This document shows, one piece after another, positions 6,951-14,750 of a DNA stretch of 31,663 bases (the first letter of the stretch is position 1; each line of letters starts with the position of its first letter). A program made the translations under genes and the position numbers. A model generated the notes under the pieces. It searched no databases, had not been told where the DNA came from, and saw only the letters and a program-made list of their open reading frames with translations. The DNA is from Nitrososphaerota archaeon (GTDB taxonomy: Archaea > Thermoproteota > EX4484-205 > JAAOZO01): positions 1-31,663 of the forward strand of contig JAAOZO010000150.1 of NCBI GenBank assembly GCA_011605715.1. Direction: 5' to 3'.

Positions 6951-7370
6951 TTGTCAAGTGATACAAATTTAAAAGAAGTTAAAAAGAAACTAAAGCGTTT
7001 ACTAAAAGAAAAGAAAAAAATCCCGAAGTTCATAAGGCAAGAAAGCTGGAGGTACGCTAGGCTTAAGGAATCGTGGAGAAGACCAAAAGGAATAGACAAC
7101 AAAGTGCGCTTGGAAGTAAAGGGGTGGCCAGCACGAGTAAAAATAGGCTACAGATCTCCAAAAGATATTCGAGGTCTTCATCCGTCGGGTTTAAAGCCTG
7201 TACTCGTTCAAAACAAGGATCAGCTTTCGGAGCTGGAGAAAATAAAAGAAAAAGTAATAGTCGTAATTTCTTCTAAAGTTGGAAGAAAGAAAAAAAGAGA
7301 AATAACTGAAATGGCCAAACAACTGGGACTTAAAGTTTCCAACCCATATAAGGAAGAGGTGTTCGAGTAG
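6951..7370 (+). CDS. rpl32e: Ribosomal protein eL32 (L32e)
   Basis: A 139-residue archaeal/eukaryotic 50S protein. 'KKIPKFIRQESWRYARLKES' and 'WRRPKGIDNKVR' are diagnostic, as is 'IGYRSPKDIRGLHPSG'. An ATG directly after the L6 stop (6936) would give five more residues. However, those codons contain the strongest ribosome binding site in the block, GGAGGTGAT (6938-6946), which stands four bases before the TTG at 6951. I therefore annotate TTG as the start. Confidence 0.94.
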   Translation: MSSDTNLKEVKKKLKRLLKEKKKIPKFIRQESWRYARLKESWRRPKGIDNKVRLEVKGWPARVKIGYRSPKDIRGLHPSGLKPVLVQNKDQLSELEKIKEKVIVVISSKVGRKKKREITEMAKQLGLKVSNPYKEEVFE

Positions 7371-7372
7371 AA

Positions 7373-7831
7373 ATGAGCATAAAAACAGTAAAGAGGTTAG
7401 CCGCTTCAATTTTGAAAGTTGGTACTTCAAGAGTTTGGCTTGATCCTGAAAGGCTTGAGGATTTTAAAGCTACGTTAACAAGAGCGGAGGTTAGGAAGTT
7501 GATAAAAGATGGCGCGATAAAAGTTAGACCTGCTTCAACTCCTTCGAGAGGCAGAAAAAAGGAAGCTAAGAGCAAAAAGTCTAAAGGGCGGCGAAGAAGT
7601 TACGGGAGCAGAAAAGGTAAAAAGAGTGCTAGAATTTCAGAGGCTCAAAGTTGGATCGCAAGAATTAGAGCACAAAGAAAATTATTGAAAGAACTAAGAG
7701 ACAGTGGTAAAATCGATAAGTCCACCTATAGGGAACTCTACCTTAAGGCAAAAGGTGGTGCGTTTTACTCAAAGAAAAATCTTTTAGACTATGTTAATAA
7801 CCTAATAGCGCAAGGTGAAGTTAACAAATGA
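7373..7831 (+). CDS. rpl19e: Ribosomal protein eL19 (L19e)
   Basis: A 152-residue helical 50S protein specific to archaea and eukaryotes. Recognised by 'VKRLAASILKVGTSRVWLDP', the very basic middle around residues 57-85, and the C-terminal 'YRELYLKAKGGAF' segment. The ATG lies 2 bases after the L32e stop, and the end overlaps L18 by 4 bases. Confidence 0.97.
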   Translation: MSIKTVKRLAASILKVGTSRVWLDPERLEDFKATLTRAEVRKLIKDGAIKVRPASTPSRGRKKEAKSKKSKGRRRSYGSRKGKKSARISEAQSWIARIRAQRKLLKELRDSGKIDKSTYRELYLKAKGGAFYSKKNLLDYVNNLIAQGEVNK

Positions 7832-8391
7832 CTGGTATAAGAAGATTAGCTCTTAAACGAAGAAGATTAAGACTGACTAACTATAGACTAAGAAAGAGTT
7901 TAATTCTCTCTAAAAAGCCAAGGTTGGTAGTGCGGTCTTCAAATAAGTATATATATGCTACACTAACTATCAGTAAACCTGAGGGCGATCTTGTTCTAGT
8001 CAGCGCGAACTCAAAAGAGCTGAAGAAGTTTGGTTGGAATTTGAGTTTTAAGAACCTGCCTGCTGCATATTTAACTGGAGCTTTACTTGCTAAAAAGGCC
8101 TCAAAAAAAGAAATAACGGAAGCTGTTTTAGATATCGGTCTCTCTTCTCCGACGAGGGGAAATAGAATTTTTGCGCTCGCAAAAGCATGTAACGACTTTG
8201 GTCTAAAAGTTCCATTAAAAGAATCTGTTGTTCCTGATGAAAGTAGAATTAAAGGCGTGCATATTGCTAGCTATATGAAAAAGTCTACACAAGAACCTCA
8301 ATTTTCGAAAGTTAAAAAAGTTTTAAGTTCTCCAGATGAGGTCGTTGAGATTTTTGAAAAAACTTTAGAAAAATTAAAGGAGGTTAAGTAG
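7828..8391 (+). CDS. rpl18: Ribosomal protein uL18
   Basis: A 187-residue 5S rRNA-binding protein. The archaeal N-terminal 'RRLRLTNYRLRKSLILSKKP' and the central 'GNRIFALAKACNDFGLKVP' identify it. Length is near that of other archaeal L18 proteins, which are longer than bacterial ones. It starts in an ATGA overlap with L19e; S5 follows 2 bases after the stop. Confidence 0.96.
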   Translation: MTGIRRLALKRRRLRLTNYRLRKSLILSKKPRLVVRSSNKYIYATLTISKPEGDLVLVSANSKELKKFGWNLSFKNLPAAYLTGALLAKKASKKEITEAVLDIGLSSPTRGNRIFALAKACNDFGLKVPLKESVVPDESRIKGVHIASYMKKSTQEPQFSKVKKVLSSPDEVVEIFEKTLEKLKEVK

Positions 8392-8393
8392 TT

Positions 8394-9023
8394 ATGTCGT
8401 CCAACGAGAATTCTGTGTCACAAGAAACGTATGATGAAGGTCTTTCGCTGGTTAAGGCTGGTCAAATAACTACAATAGAAGAATACTTTGAAAGAGGTTA
8501 CAAAATTAGGGACCCGCAAATTGTTGATCTTCTGCTTTCAAAGCAAAGAGAAGAACTTGTTGCGCTATCACCTGTTCAAAAGCAAACTGATGCTGGTGAG
8601 AAAACGAGAATAAGAGCAGTAGTGGTTATAGGTGATGAAGAAGGTCATGTTGGAGTTGGTTCTGGGAAAGCTACCCAAGTGAACGATGCAATTGCTAAAG
8701 CTTCAAGAAAAGCAAAACTGAATATAGTTCCAGTCAGACGAGGATGTGGGTCGTGGGAATGTAAGTGCGGTCAGCCTCACTCAATTCCGTTTAGAGTAGA
8801 TGGAAAAGAAGGTTCTGTAAAAATAGAACTATATCCTGCTCCAAAAGGACTAGGCTTAGTTGCTGGAGACACTATGAAGGTGGTCTTAAGACTCGCTGGT
8901 ATAAAGGATGTTTGGTCAAGATCTGAGGGCGATACATCAACTTCTATCTCTTCTGTGTTCGCAACTTATAAGGCACTAAAGAAAACTTATACTTTTATAA
9001 CTCCAGAAGAATGGGGTGTTTAG
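8394..9023 (+). CDS. rps5: Ribosomal protein uS5
   Basis: A 209-residue 30S protein at the mRNA entry and decoding region. The double-stranded-RNA-binding-like N domain carries 'RAVVVIGDEEGHVGVGSGKA' and the C domain 'GLGLVAGDTMKVVLRLAGIK'. The archaeal insert 'RRGCGSWECKCGQPHSIPF' has three cysteines that may bind metal, as in other archaeal S5 proteins. AGGAGG lies shortly before the ATG. Confidence 0.97.
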   Translation: MSSNENSVSQETYDEGLSLVKAGQITTIEEYFERGYKIRDPQIVDLLLSKQREELVALSPVQKQTDAGEKTRIRAVVVIGDEEGHVGVGSGKATQVNDAIAKASRKAKLNIVPVRRGCGSWECKCGQPHSIPFRVDGKEGSVKIELYPAPKGLGLVAGDTMKVVLRLAGIKDVWSRSEGDTSTSISSVFATYKALKKTYTFITPEEWGV

Positions 9024-9027
9024 CTAG

Positions 9028-9552
9028 ATGGCTCAAGTTTCTGAAGTTGAAAAGAAAAGCACTAACGCTGAGATTAGAGGTCTTATACTTGCTATTAGGA
9101 CAAAGGGAGACCTCAACATAAGAAAAGACATGAGATATACGCTCCAACTTCTGAGACTAAAAAAGGTTCATTCCGCTTCTCTCTTAAGACCAAGTCCAGA
9201 GACCCTGGGTATGCTTCAAAAGGTGAAAGATTTAATCGTCTTTGGAGAAGTTGATGAAGATACCTTAGCTCTTTTACTCGAAAAGAGGGCAAGAATTTCC
9301 GGCAATCTTAAACCAACCTTAGATTATTTTAATAAAAAGTTTGGAGTAAGTAGCTTCAAAGAAATCGCTAAGAAGCTTATAACTGGCGAAATAAAAGATC
9401 TCAAGGCTCTTGGAATAAAACAATTTTTTAGACTCTCCCCTCCCTCTGGGGGCTACGTAGTAAAGCTAAAAAGTAAGACATTAAGAGGTAAGAAAAAAGT
9501 AGTAGGTAACATAGGTAAACAGATAAATTCTCTTGCGAGGAGGATGATTTGA
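9028..9552 (+). CDS. rpl30: Ribosomal protein uL30
   Basis: A 174-residue 50S protein of the long archaeal/eukaryotic L30/L7e type. The L30 motif is visible in the N-terminal half ('IRKDMRYTLQLLRLKKVHSA'), followed by the archaeal C-terminal extension with 'IKQFFRLSPPSGGYV'. It starts 4 bases after the S5 stop. A 56-base gap to the L15 ATG is one of the larger gaps in this block. Confidence 0.95.
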   Translation: MAQVSEVEKKSTNAEIRGLILAIRTKGDLNIRKDMRYTLQLLRLKKVHSASLLRPSPETLGMLQKVKDLIVFGEVDEDTLALLLEKRARISGNLKPTLDYFNKKFGVSSFKEIAKKLITGEIKDLKALGIKQFFRLSPPSGGYVVKLKSKTLRGKKKVVGNIGKQINSLARRMI

Positions 9553-9608
9553 AAGTTGCAATCTCAAGAGAAAAGCTTATTTGTTGATTTTCTAAGGTGA
9601 CAACAAGA

Positions 9609-10016
9609 ATGCCAACAGACCTAAGAAAAACTAGAAAGCTCAGAGGGAGTAGAACCCATGGTTGGGGTCAAGTAGGGCAACACAGAGACTCTGGTATGAA
9701 AGGAGGTCATGGTAAAGCTGGAAGGTGGGACCATAAATTCTTAATGTTCTATGAAAAAATAGGAAAAAAGAAAGGTTTCATCAAAAAACCCATTAGGAAA
9801 AAGCCGAAAACAATAAATCTAGGAGATTTAATCAAGTTGAACAAACATTTCAAGCAAGAAGGTGAAAATATTGTTATAAACCTCGCTAGTCTTGGGTACA
9901 GTAAATTGCTAGCAAAAGGCGATGCTCTTCGAAATATTCAGGTGATAGTTCCTTCCTGGTCTAAAAGGGCAGAAGAAAAATTAGCAAGAGTTGGCTCAAT
10001 GGTTAAAAAACCATAG
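9609..10016 (+). CDS. rpl15: Ribosomal protein uL15
   Basis: A 135-residue 50S protein. The glycine-rich N-terminal part 'RKLRGSRTHGWGQVGQHR' and 'GMKGGHGKAGRWDHKF' is the archaeal form. ATG 9609 is chosen with GGTGAC (9596-9601) just upstream; an in-frame GTG at 9597 lies within that site. The stop is followed after 9 bases by the SecY ATG. Confidence 0.95.
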   Translation: MPTDLRKTRKLRGSRTHGWGQVGQHRDSGMKGGHGKAGRWDHKFLMFYEKIGKKKGFIKKPIRKKPKTINLGDLIKLNKHFKQEGENIVINLASLGYSKLLAKGDALRNIQVIVPSWSKRAEEKLARVGSMVKKP

Positions 10017-10025
10017 GTGTACTTT

Positions 10026-11486
10026 ATGACCAGGTTCTTAGAAGTTACTGGAAAGCTCGGAAGACTTATTCCTGAAGTTTCCAAACCTAAAAGAAAACCT
10101 AGTTTAAATGAGAAGTTGATCTGGACTGCACTTGCGCTAGTGATCTACCTCATAATGGGATTTATAGATCTATATGGTATACCTGCTCAAACGGCTGATC
10201 CTCTTAGGCAACTAAGAGTGCTGATAGGTGGTGCCAGAGGAACGGTAGAAGAACTTGGAATAGGTCCGATAATTACAGGAGGTCTAATATTACAGTTATT
10301 GGTGGGTTCTGGAATAATATCTTATGATCAATCTGCAAGAGAAGATAGGGAGCTCTTTGCTGCTTCAAACAAACTTTTTTCTCTTATATTTGCAGCCTTA
10401 ACAGCTGCTCTTTATGCTTTTGGAGGTACCTATGGCCAACTACCCATAAATACTAGAATAATAATCTTCTCTCAACTTACTTTTGCTTGTTTTATTCTCA
10501 TCCTTTTAGATGAGATGCTGCAGAAAGGCTGGGGCTTAGGAAGTGGTATAAGTTTATTTATACTTGCAGGTGTAACAAAAGATATATTCTGGAAAACTTT
10601 TTCTCCGCTCGGACCAATGTCTGATGGTCTCGTCTATGGTTCAATTCTAGCTCTCATACAGTCAATTTTTTCCAAGAGCTTTACCCTTTCTTTCTTAGTC
10701 ATCAGGAAAAACGACCCATACTTACCAACAATCTTTGAGTTAGTATTTACTATAATCCTGTTAGTGGTTTTAGTGTACTTAGACAAGATTAGCGTGGACA
10801 TTCCTATCTCTTCTTCAAGAGCAAGAGGTTTTAGTGCAAAGTATCCAATAAAGTTACTGTTTGTTTCAACAATGCCAATAATAATGGCTGCTGCGATTTT
10901 TACAAATGTTATGCTTTTGGCTTCTTACCTTCAAAATAATCCCAGCTTGTCAAACTTTGGTTTGAAGAATTTTACTCTTGGTCCAATTTACATTCGTGAA
11001 ATAACGCTTGGCTCCGTAATTGGACATCTAAATACAACTAACAACCAACCAATAGATGGCTTAGTATACTATACTGAACCTCCAAGAAACATACTTACTG
11101 CTCTTTCAGATCCAGTAAGAAGTATAGTTTATATTGCAGTTTATGTAGTTTTGGCAGTCGTATCTTCTGTTACATGGGTTATAGTTTCTGGTATGGACGC
11201 TAAATCTATCGCTGACCAACTTGTTCAATCTGGAGTTGTGCTTCCAGGGTTTAGAAGTTCTTCGAAAGCAATTCAAGTAGTGATTTCAGATTATTTAGAT
11301 GCTGTTACTGTTTTTGGTGGTGCTGTAATCGGCCTTCTTGCTGGGATTGGTGATATACTTGGAGTTTACGGTGGCGGTGCTGGTTTGCTGTTGTCAGTTG
11401 GAATAGTTTATGGAATTTACGAGATGATAGCTAGAGAGCAAATCGAGCTTCTTTACCCAAGGCTTAAGAAGTTTATACCTAGGTAG
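10026..11486 (+). CDS. secY: Protein translocase subunit SecY
   Basis: A 486-residue integral membrane protein, the pore of the Sec translocon, working with SecE and Sec61-beta. About ten hydrophobic segments can be seen. The short N-terminal cytosolic part is followed by TM1 ('LIWTALALVIYLIMGFIDLY') and the plug region, which contains 'LRVLIGGARGTVEELGIGP'. The late cytosolic loop has 'KSIADQLVQSGVVLPGFR', the ribosome/SRP-receptor contact loop. The ATG at 10026 follows AGGTG (10015-10019) after 6 bases. L15-SecY linkage is universal in archaea. Confidence 0.97.
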   Translation: MTRFLEVTGKLGRLIPEVSKPKRKPSLNEKLIWTALALVIYLIMGFIDLYGIPAQTADPLRQLRVLIGGARGTVEELGIGPIITGGLILQLLVGSGIISYDQSAREDRELFAASNKLFSLIFAALTAALYAFGGTYGQLPINTRIIIFSQLTFACFILILLDEMLQKGWGLGSGISLFILAGVTKDIFWKTFSPLGPMSDGLVYGSILALIQSIFSKSFTLSFLVIRKNDPYLPTIFELVFTIILLVVLVYLDKISVDIPISSSRARGFSAKYPIKLLFVSTMPIIMAAAIFTNVMLLASYLQNNPSLSNFGLKNFTLGPIYIREITLGSVIGHLNTTNNQPIDGLVYYTEPPRNILTALSDPVRSIVYIAVYVVLAVVSSVTWVIVSGMDAKSIADQLVQSGVVLPGFRSSSKAIQVVISDYLDAVTVFGGAVIGLLAGIGDILGVYGGGAGLLLSVGIVYGIYEMIAREQIELLYPRLKKFIPR

Positions 11487-11529
11487 GTTTTGTTTTTTAC
11501 ACCACAGTGGTAGAAGTGATACAAAAATC

Positions 11530-11566
11530 CTTTTAAAATACTACTTGAAGGTCCCCTTAGTAAGTA
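11530..11566 (+). promoter_or_regulatory. Internal promoter before adkA
   Basis: The 80-base gap after secY contains CTTTTAAAATAC at about 11529-11540, an archaeal TATA-type box centred about 32 bases before the adkA ATG at 11567. This predicts a transcript starting a few bases upstream of the ATG, with almost no leader and no GGTGA site. It suggests the adkA-to-cbf5 segment can be transcribed separately from the L22-secY block. Confidence 0.45.
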
Positions 11567-12157
11567 ATGTCCAATGGAAAAATAGCTGTAGTAGTAGGTG
11601 TGTCCGGAGTTGGAAAGTCTACTTTATTAAACAAAATGATTAACATAGCTACCCTAGAGGGGGTGAAGCTTTCAGTAGTAAACATCGGTTCAATCATGTT
11701 AGACATTGCTTTAAATAGGAACCTAGCAAGGAGTAGAGACGATATTAGGATGCTGAGCCTCAGTGTTCAAGAAGAGCTAAGAAAGGCTTCTTACAGTAAG
11801 TTAGTTGAGCTAAAAAAGGTCAACGAATTAACCGTAATCGATACTCACTACTTAGTTAGGTCTAAGGGTGGTTATCTTATCGGGCTTCCTAAAAGCTTAT
11901 TAGATTGCATTCAGCCTGAGTTTTTTGCAATAATAGAAGCTCCAGTAAGTGACATACTGAGAAGAAGACAGATGGATAAAACTAGAAATAGAGGAGAAGT
12001 TTCTCCTTATGAAATAGAAGTAGAGCAGTCTATAACTAGAAACTCTATCTTTGTCTTAGCAGCGCTTTATAATGCAAATGTTGTTAGGGTAATTAATAAA
12101 GAAGGTAAAGCTGATGAAGCTGCAAGAAAGCTTTTTAATTTCATAGTGAGGGGATAA
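11567..12157 (+). CDS. adkA: Archaeal adenylate kinase AdkA
   Basis: A 196-residue cytosolic enzyme that interconverts ATP + AMP and 2 ADP. The P-loop 'GVSGVGKST' is at residues 11-19, and an R-R-R-Q-M-D-K-T-R stretch near residue 131 matches the lid region of the archaeal trimeric AdkA family. This family differs from bacterial Adk in lacking the long lid domain; the length fits. It sits downstream of secY as in most archaea. Confidence 0.94.
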   Translation: MSNGKIAVVVGVSGVGKSTLLNKMINIATLEGVKLSVVNIGSIMLDIALNRNLARSRDDIRMLSLSVQEELRKASYSKLVELKKVNELTVIDTHYLVRSKGGYLIGLPKSLLDCIQPEFFAIIEAPVSDILRRRQMDKTRNRGEVSPYEIEVEQSITRNSIFVLAALYNANVVRVINKEGKADEAARKLFNFIVRG

Positions 12158-12160
12158 AAG

Positions 12161-12631
12161 TTGAATTTGATGCAACTCATTACAAACCCTGTAATAGTTA
12201 TTGCCATAATTTCGTTTGTTAACGTAGTACTTCAAACTTTAATCTCAAAGAAGTTCATGGATCCTAAGAAACTCAAACAGCTTAATGAAGAGTTAAAAGA
12301 ATACACCTCCGCTCTGGAGGCTGCGAAAAAGGCTGGCGACAAAAAGCTTTTGAAACAACTTGAAAAGAAAGAAAAATATGTTAGTTCTCTCCAAAGTGAA
12401 ATTACAAAAGCAACAACTTATCAAATGTTACTTTCATTAGCGTTAACACTTATAGTTTTTTACATGTTAAGTTATCTCTATAAACCTCAAGTACCAGTTG
12501 CCTTTATTCCAACCTTTCTTATCTTTCCTTCTAAAGACTCCAACTTTGTAAGCCTAGATTACATACTTTGGTTCATGATTTCTTCTATTTTCTTCTCTGT
12601 AATAGTTAGAAAACTTCTAGGCATGAGCTAA
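12161..12631 (+). CDS. DUF106 membrane protein (YidC/Oxa1/EMC3-related insertase)
   Basis: A 156-residue protein with three predicted membrane segments, at about residues 9-27, 85-106 and 133-152. Between the first and second lies a charged helical region rich in K and E, probably a cytosolic coiled coil. This layout is that of the DUF106 family, considered the archaeal relatives of YidC/Oxa1 and EMC3 that insert membrane proteins. The place next to secY supports this. The start is TTG 12161, with ATG 12170 as an alternative. Function is inferred from the family, not shown here. Confidence 0.85.
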   Translation: MNLMQLITNPVIVIAIISFVNVVLQTLISKKFMDPKKLKQLNEELKEYTSALEAAKKAGDKKLLKQLEKKEKYVSSLQSEITKATTYQMLLSLALTLIVFYMLSYLYKPQVPVAFIPTFLIFPSKDSNFVSLDYILWFMISSIFFSVIVRKLLGMS

Positions 12632-12633
12632 AA

Positions 12634-13212
12634 ATGTCAAAGGCTAAGATAATTCCAAGAGGGCCAGTTATAATTTTTGGTGGGTTGCATGGAGTTGGAA
12701 AGTCAACTTATGCAAGGATGATTTCAGAGAAATTTAAACTTGATTATGTTTCTACAGGAACTATGTTTAGGAAGCTTGCATCAGAAAAAGGTCTTTCACT
12801 AACAGAGCTATCTCAACTCGCATCAAAAGATCCTTCAATAGATAAAATGATAGATGAAATGAGTAAGGAAAGGATATTAAGGGGAAACGTAGTTTTTGAT
12901 AGTCTATTGGCTCCATTTTTAGCAAGAGATGTTGAATCTTTTAAAATTTATCTCTTTGCTCCTCTAGAAGTTAGAATAAACAGGATAGCTAACAGAGACC
13001 TAAAGCCAAGTGAACAATCCTGGAACGAAACTATTCTAAGAGAAAAACTTGAGATAAAAAGGTTCAAAGAATACTATGGTTTTGACCTAAATGACACTTC
13101 TTTCTACAACTTAATGCTTGATACCTCTTTGTTTGACGTTGAAGGTAACATTAAAATCTTAGAGTCTGCAGTAGGCGTCTATCTAGAAAGGAGGTGGAAA
13201 AGTTGGCTTTAA
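12634..13212 (+). CDS. cmk: Cytidylate kinase, archaeal type
   Basis: A 192-residue nucleoside monophosphate kinase that phosphorylates CMP (and dCMP) with ATP. The P-loop 'GGLHGVGKST' is at residues 16-25, followed by 'YVSTGTMFRKLASEKGLSL', the usual CMP-binding region. Archaeal Cmk genes lie between secY/adkA and L14e, as here. Many archaea carry an L34e gene next to cmk; none is visible here. It overlaps the L14e start by 10 bases. Confidence 0.93.
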   Translation: MSKAKIIPRGPVIIFGGLHGVGKSTYARMISEKFKLDYVSTGTMFRKLASEKGLSLTELSQLASKDPSIDKMIDEMSKERILRGNVVFDSLLAPFLARDVESFKIYLFAPLEVRINRIANRDLKPSEQSWNETILREKLEIKRFKEYYGFDLNDTSFYNLMLDTSLFDVEGNIKILESAVGVYLERRWKSWL

Positions 13213-13520
13213 TATCAGTTGGGAGGATATGCGTCAAAACTAAAGGAAGGGATGCAGGCAAAAGGTGTGTTGTAGTTTCAATAATCGACGATAACTTCGT
13301 TTTAGTAACTGGACCGAAAAAGCTAACTGGAGTCAGAAGAAAAAAAGTAAACATAAAGCATCTTTTCCCGTTACCTAAGCACATTCGTTTGCCAAAAGAT
13401 GCAAGCGATGAAGTTGTTCTCTCTGCTCTTGAAAAGAACAACCTAATTGGGTACATGAAAGGTGAAGAAGTAATTGAATCAAAGAATATTGAAGAAACCG
13501 AGGAGGCTAGTAGTTCTTAG
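13203..13520 (+). CDS. rpl14e: Ribosomal protein eL14 (L14e)
   Basis: A 105-residue archaeal/eukaryotic 50S protein with a KOW-type fold: 'VGRICVKTKGRDAGKRCVVV' and 'LVTGPKKLTGVRRKKVN' are clear. TTG 13203 is taken as the start because GGAGGTGG (13190-13197) stands five bases before it and the product then begins MALISVGR, as in homologues; an in-frame GTG at 13194 lies inside that site. The E/S-rich tail overlaps the first 47 bases of cbf5. Confidence 0.94.
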   Translation: MALISVGRICVKTKGRDAGKRCVVVSIIDDNFVLVTGPKKLTGVRRKKVNIKHLFPLPKHIRLPKDASDEVVLSALEKNNLIGYMKGEEVIESKNIEETEEASSS

Positions 13521-14467
13521 TGATTCAGAAACTTCGTGGGATTATGGCTATAATCCTAACCAAAGGCCGATAAATGAGCTCTTAAACATGGGCTGTGTTA
13601 TACTTGACAAACAGAGGGGACCGACTAGTCACGAAGTAACTAGCGACTTAAAGAAAATCTTAAATTTAAGGAAGGCTGGGCACACTGGGACCCTAGAAAT
13701 TAAGGGGAAATCCCAATGTGTCCGGTATTCTTATAGTGCTTCTCGGAAACTCCACTGGTTTAGTCTCATACCTTCACTTGTTTGGCAAGGAATACGTTGG
13801 AGTAGGTGAACTTCATTGCGACTTTTCAAGACAGGAATTACTAGATTCTATAAAGCTTCTAACTGGAAAAATATATCAACGCCCTCCATTAAGATCTTCT
13901 GTTAGCCGAAGAATAAGAGTACGTGAAGTCTATTACTTTGATTTGTTAGAGATAAAGGAAAGACGGTTTCTGTTCAGAGTTGGTACAGAATCCGGTACTT
14001 ACATAAGAAAGCTTATCCATGACTTAGGCTTAATCATGGGTTGCGGTGCCCATATGGTTGAACTTAGAAGGACAAAAGATGGCCCATTTGATGAATCAAG
14101 GGCAAAGTCATTATGGGATGTTTTGGTAGCGAAAAAACTGTTCGATGATGAACACGACGAATCTTACATGAGAGAAGTGATACTTCCTATAGAGCATGCT
14201 TTGTTTTCTTTTCCTTCTGTATATGTTAAAGATAGTGCTGTCTCTGCTTTGTGCCATGGAGCTAACTTGGCAATTGGGGGTGTTTCTTCGTTTGAAGAAC
14301 CAATAAACAGAGATGAAATAGTTGCGGTAAAGACATTAAAGGGAGAACTTATTGGAATGGGCAGAGCAATGAGAACCTCTCAGGAACTAAAGACAATAAA
14401 AAACGGCTGGGCTGTTAAAATGGAAAGAATAATAATGAGAAGAGACCTTTATCCGAAGATGTGGTAG
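13474..14467 (+). CDS. cbf5: tRNA/rRNA pseudouridine synthase Cbf5 (TruB family), interrupted by an intron
   Basis: Cbf5 is the catalytic subunit of H/ACA particles (with Nop10, Gar1, L7Ae) and also makes Psi55 in tRNA. Exon 1 (13474-13696) encodes 'GPTSHEVTSDLKKILNL' and 'KAGHTGTL'; exon 2 (13710-14467) encodes 'VSGILIVLLGNSTGLV', 'RPPLRSSVSRRIRVREVYY', 'GTYIRKLIHDLG', 'GAHMVELRRTKDGPF' and a C-terminal PUA domain ending 'RDLYPKMW'. The exons are in different frames. Removing 13697-13709 joins them as G-T-L-D-P-N-V-S-G, restoring the catalytic Asp (residue 75) and a 326-residue protein of normal length. The start is TTG 13474, with GGTGAA (13461-13466) upstream; it overlaps L14e by 47 bases. 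A true frameshift or sequencing error is the alternative, but the exact restoration and splice motif argue for splicing. Confidence 0.92.
13697..13709 (+). other. Predicted 13-nt archaeal pre-mRNA intron in cbf5 (BHB-type)
   Basis: The intron is AAATTAAGGGGAA. Exon strand CCCT (13691-13694) pairs with intron GGGG (13704-13707), making the 4-bp central helix. The 5' bulge starts with A-G (13695-13696) before the cut; it merges with the terminal loop because no inner helix exists. The 3' bulge is AA|A (13708-13710). The outer helix pairs GGGA (13687-13690) with TCCC (13711-13714), continued by T-A and then, after one C-A mismatch, by GGGCACA with TGTGTCC. Cutting after the second bulge base on both sides joins G13696 to A13710-T13711, giving GAT. 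Introns in cbf5 are known from Crenarchaeota; the exact ends here are inferred. Confidence 0.85.
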
Positions 14468-14523
14468 AACTAGTTATCGGCTTAAGAAGACTTAAGTTGC
14501 AATTTTGTTACTTAAATTAGTTA

Positions 14524-14625
14524 TGGCGCCGAGGGTGGGACTTGAACCCACGAGGCGCGTTAGCGCCACAAGCTCTCCGAGTTAGAGCTCCAGGCTTGCC
14601 TAGTACCAAGCTCTAGAACCTCGGC
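14524..14625 (-). tRNA. tRNA-Ser(GGA) with a 13-nt intron at 37/38, CCA encoded
   Basis: On the minus strand the acceptor GCCGAGG (14625-14619) pairs with CCTCGGC (14534-14528). The discriminator is G (14527), followed by encoded CCA (14526-14524). The anticodon stem CAAGC/GCTTG encloses a 20-base loop. Removing 14587-14575 (CTCTAACTCGGAG) leaves CTGGAGA with anticodon GGA. The central BHB helix CTGG/TCGG has two G-C and two G-U pairs. The long variable arm GGCGC-TAAC-GCGCC and T arm GTGGG-TTCAAGT-CCCAC are complete. A TATA-like GTATAAATTT (14660-14651) lies about 30 bases upstream. It is the only tRNA of four here with an encoded CCA. Confidence 0.94.
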
Positions 14626-14750
14626 CCAGTTCACGAATTATAAAGAGCTTAAATTTATACTTTATGTTTTTTTATCGAAGTGGATTGCTAGCCTTTAAAA
14701 CCAATTAGTGAAAAGTCTATGTTTTGTTGATTCTGACGCCTTCTTCTATT

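Noticed and set aside
7073..7276. Second plus-strand frame within L32e
   Set aside because: It overlaps a conserved ribosomal protein entirely and has no family resemblance.
13697..13709. Alternative splice joining GAA to CCC (intron shifted by one or more bases)
   Set aside because: It would place Glu or another residue instead of the catalytic Asp, and the bulge geometry fits less well.
13474..14467. cbf5 as a frameshifted pseudogene or sequencing error
   Set aside because: Everything outside the 13 bases is intact and conserved, the removal restores the catalytic motif exactly, and the flanks form a splice structure.
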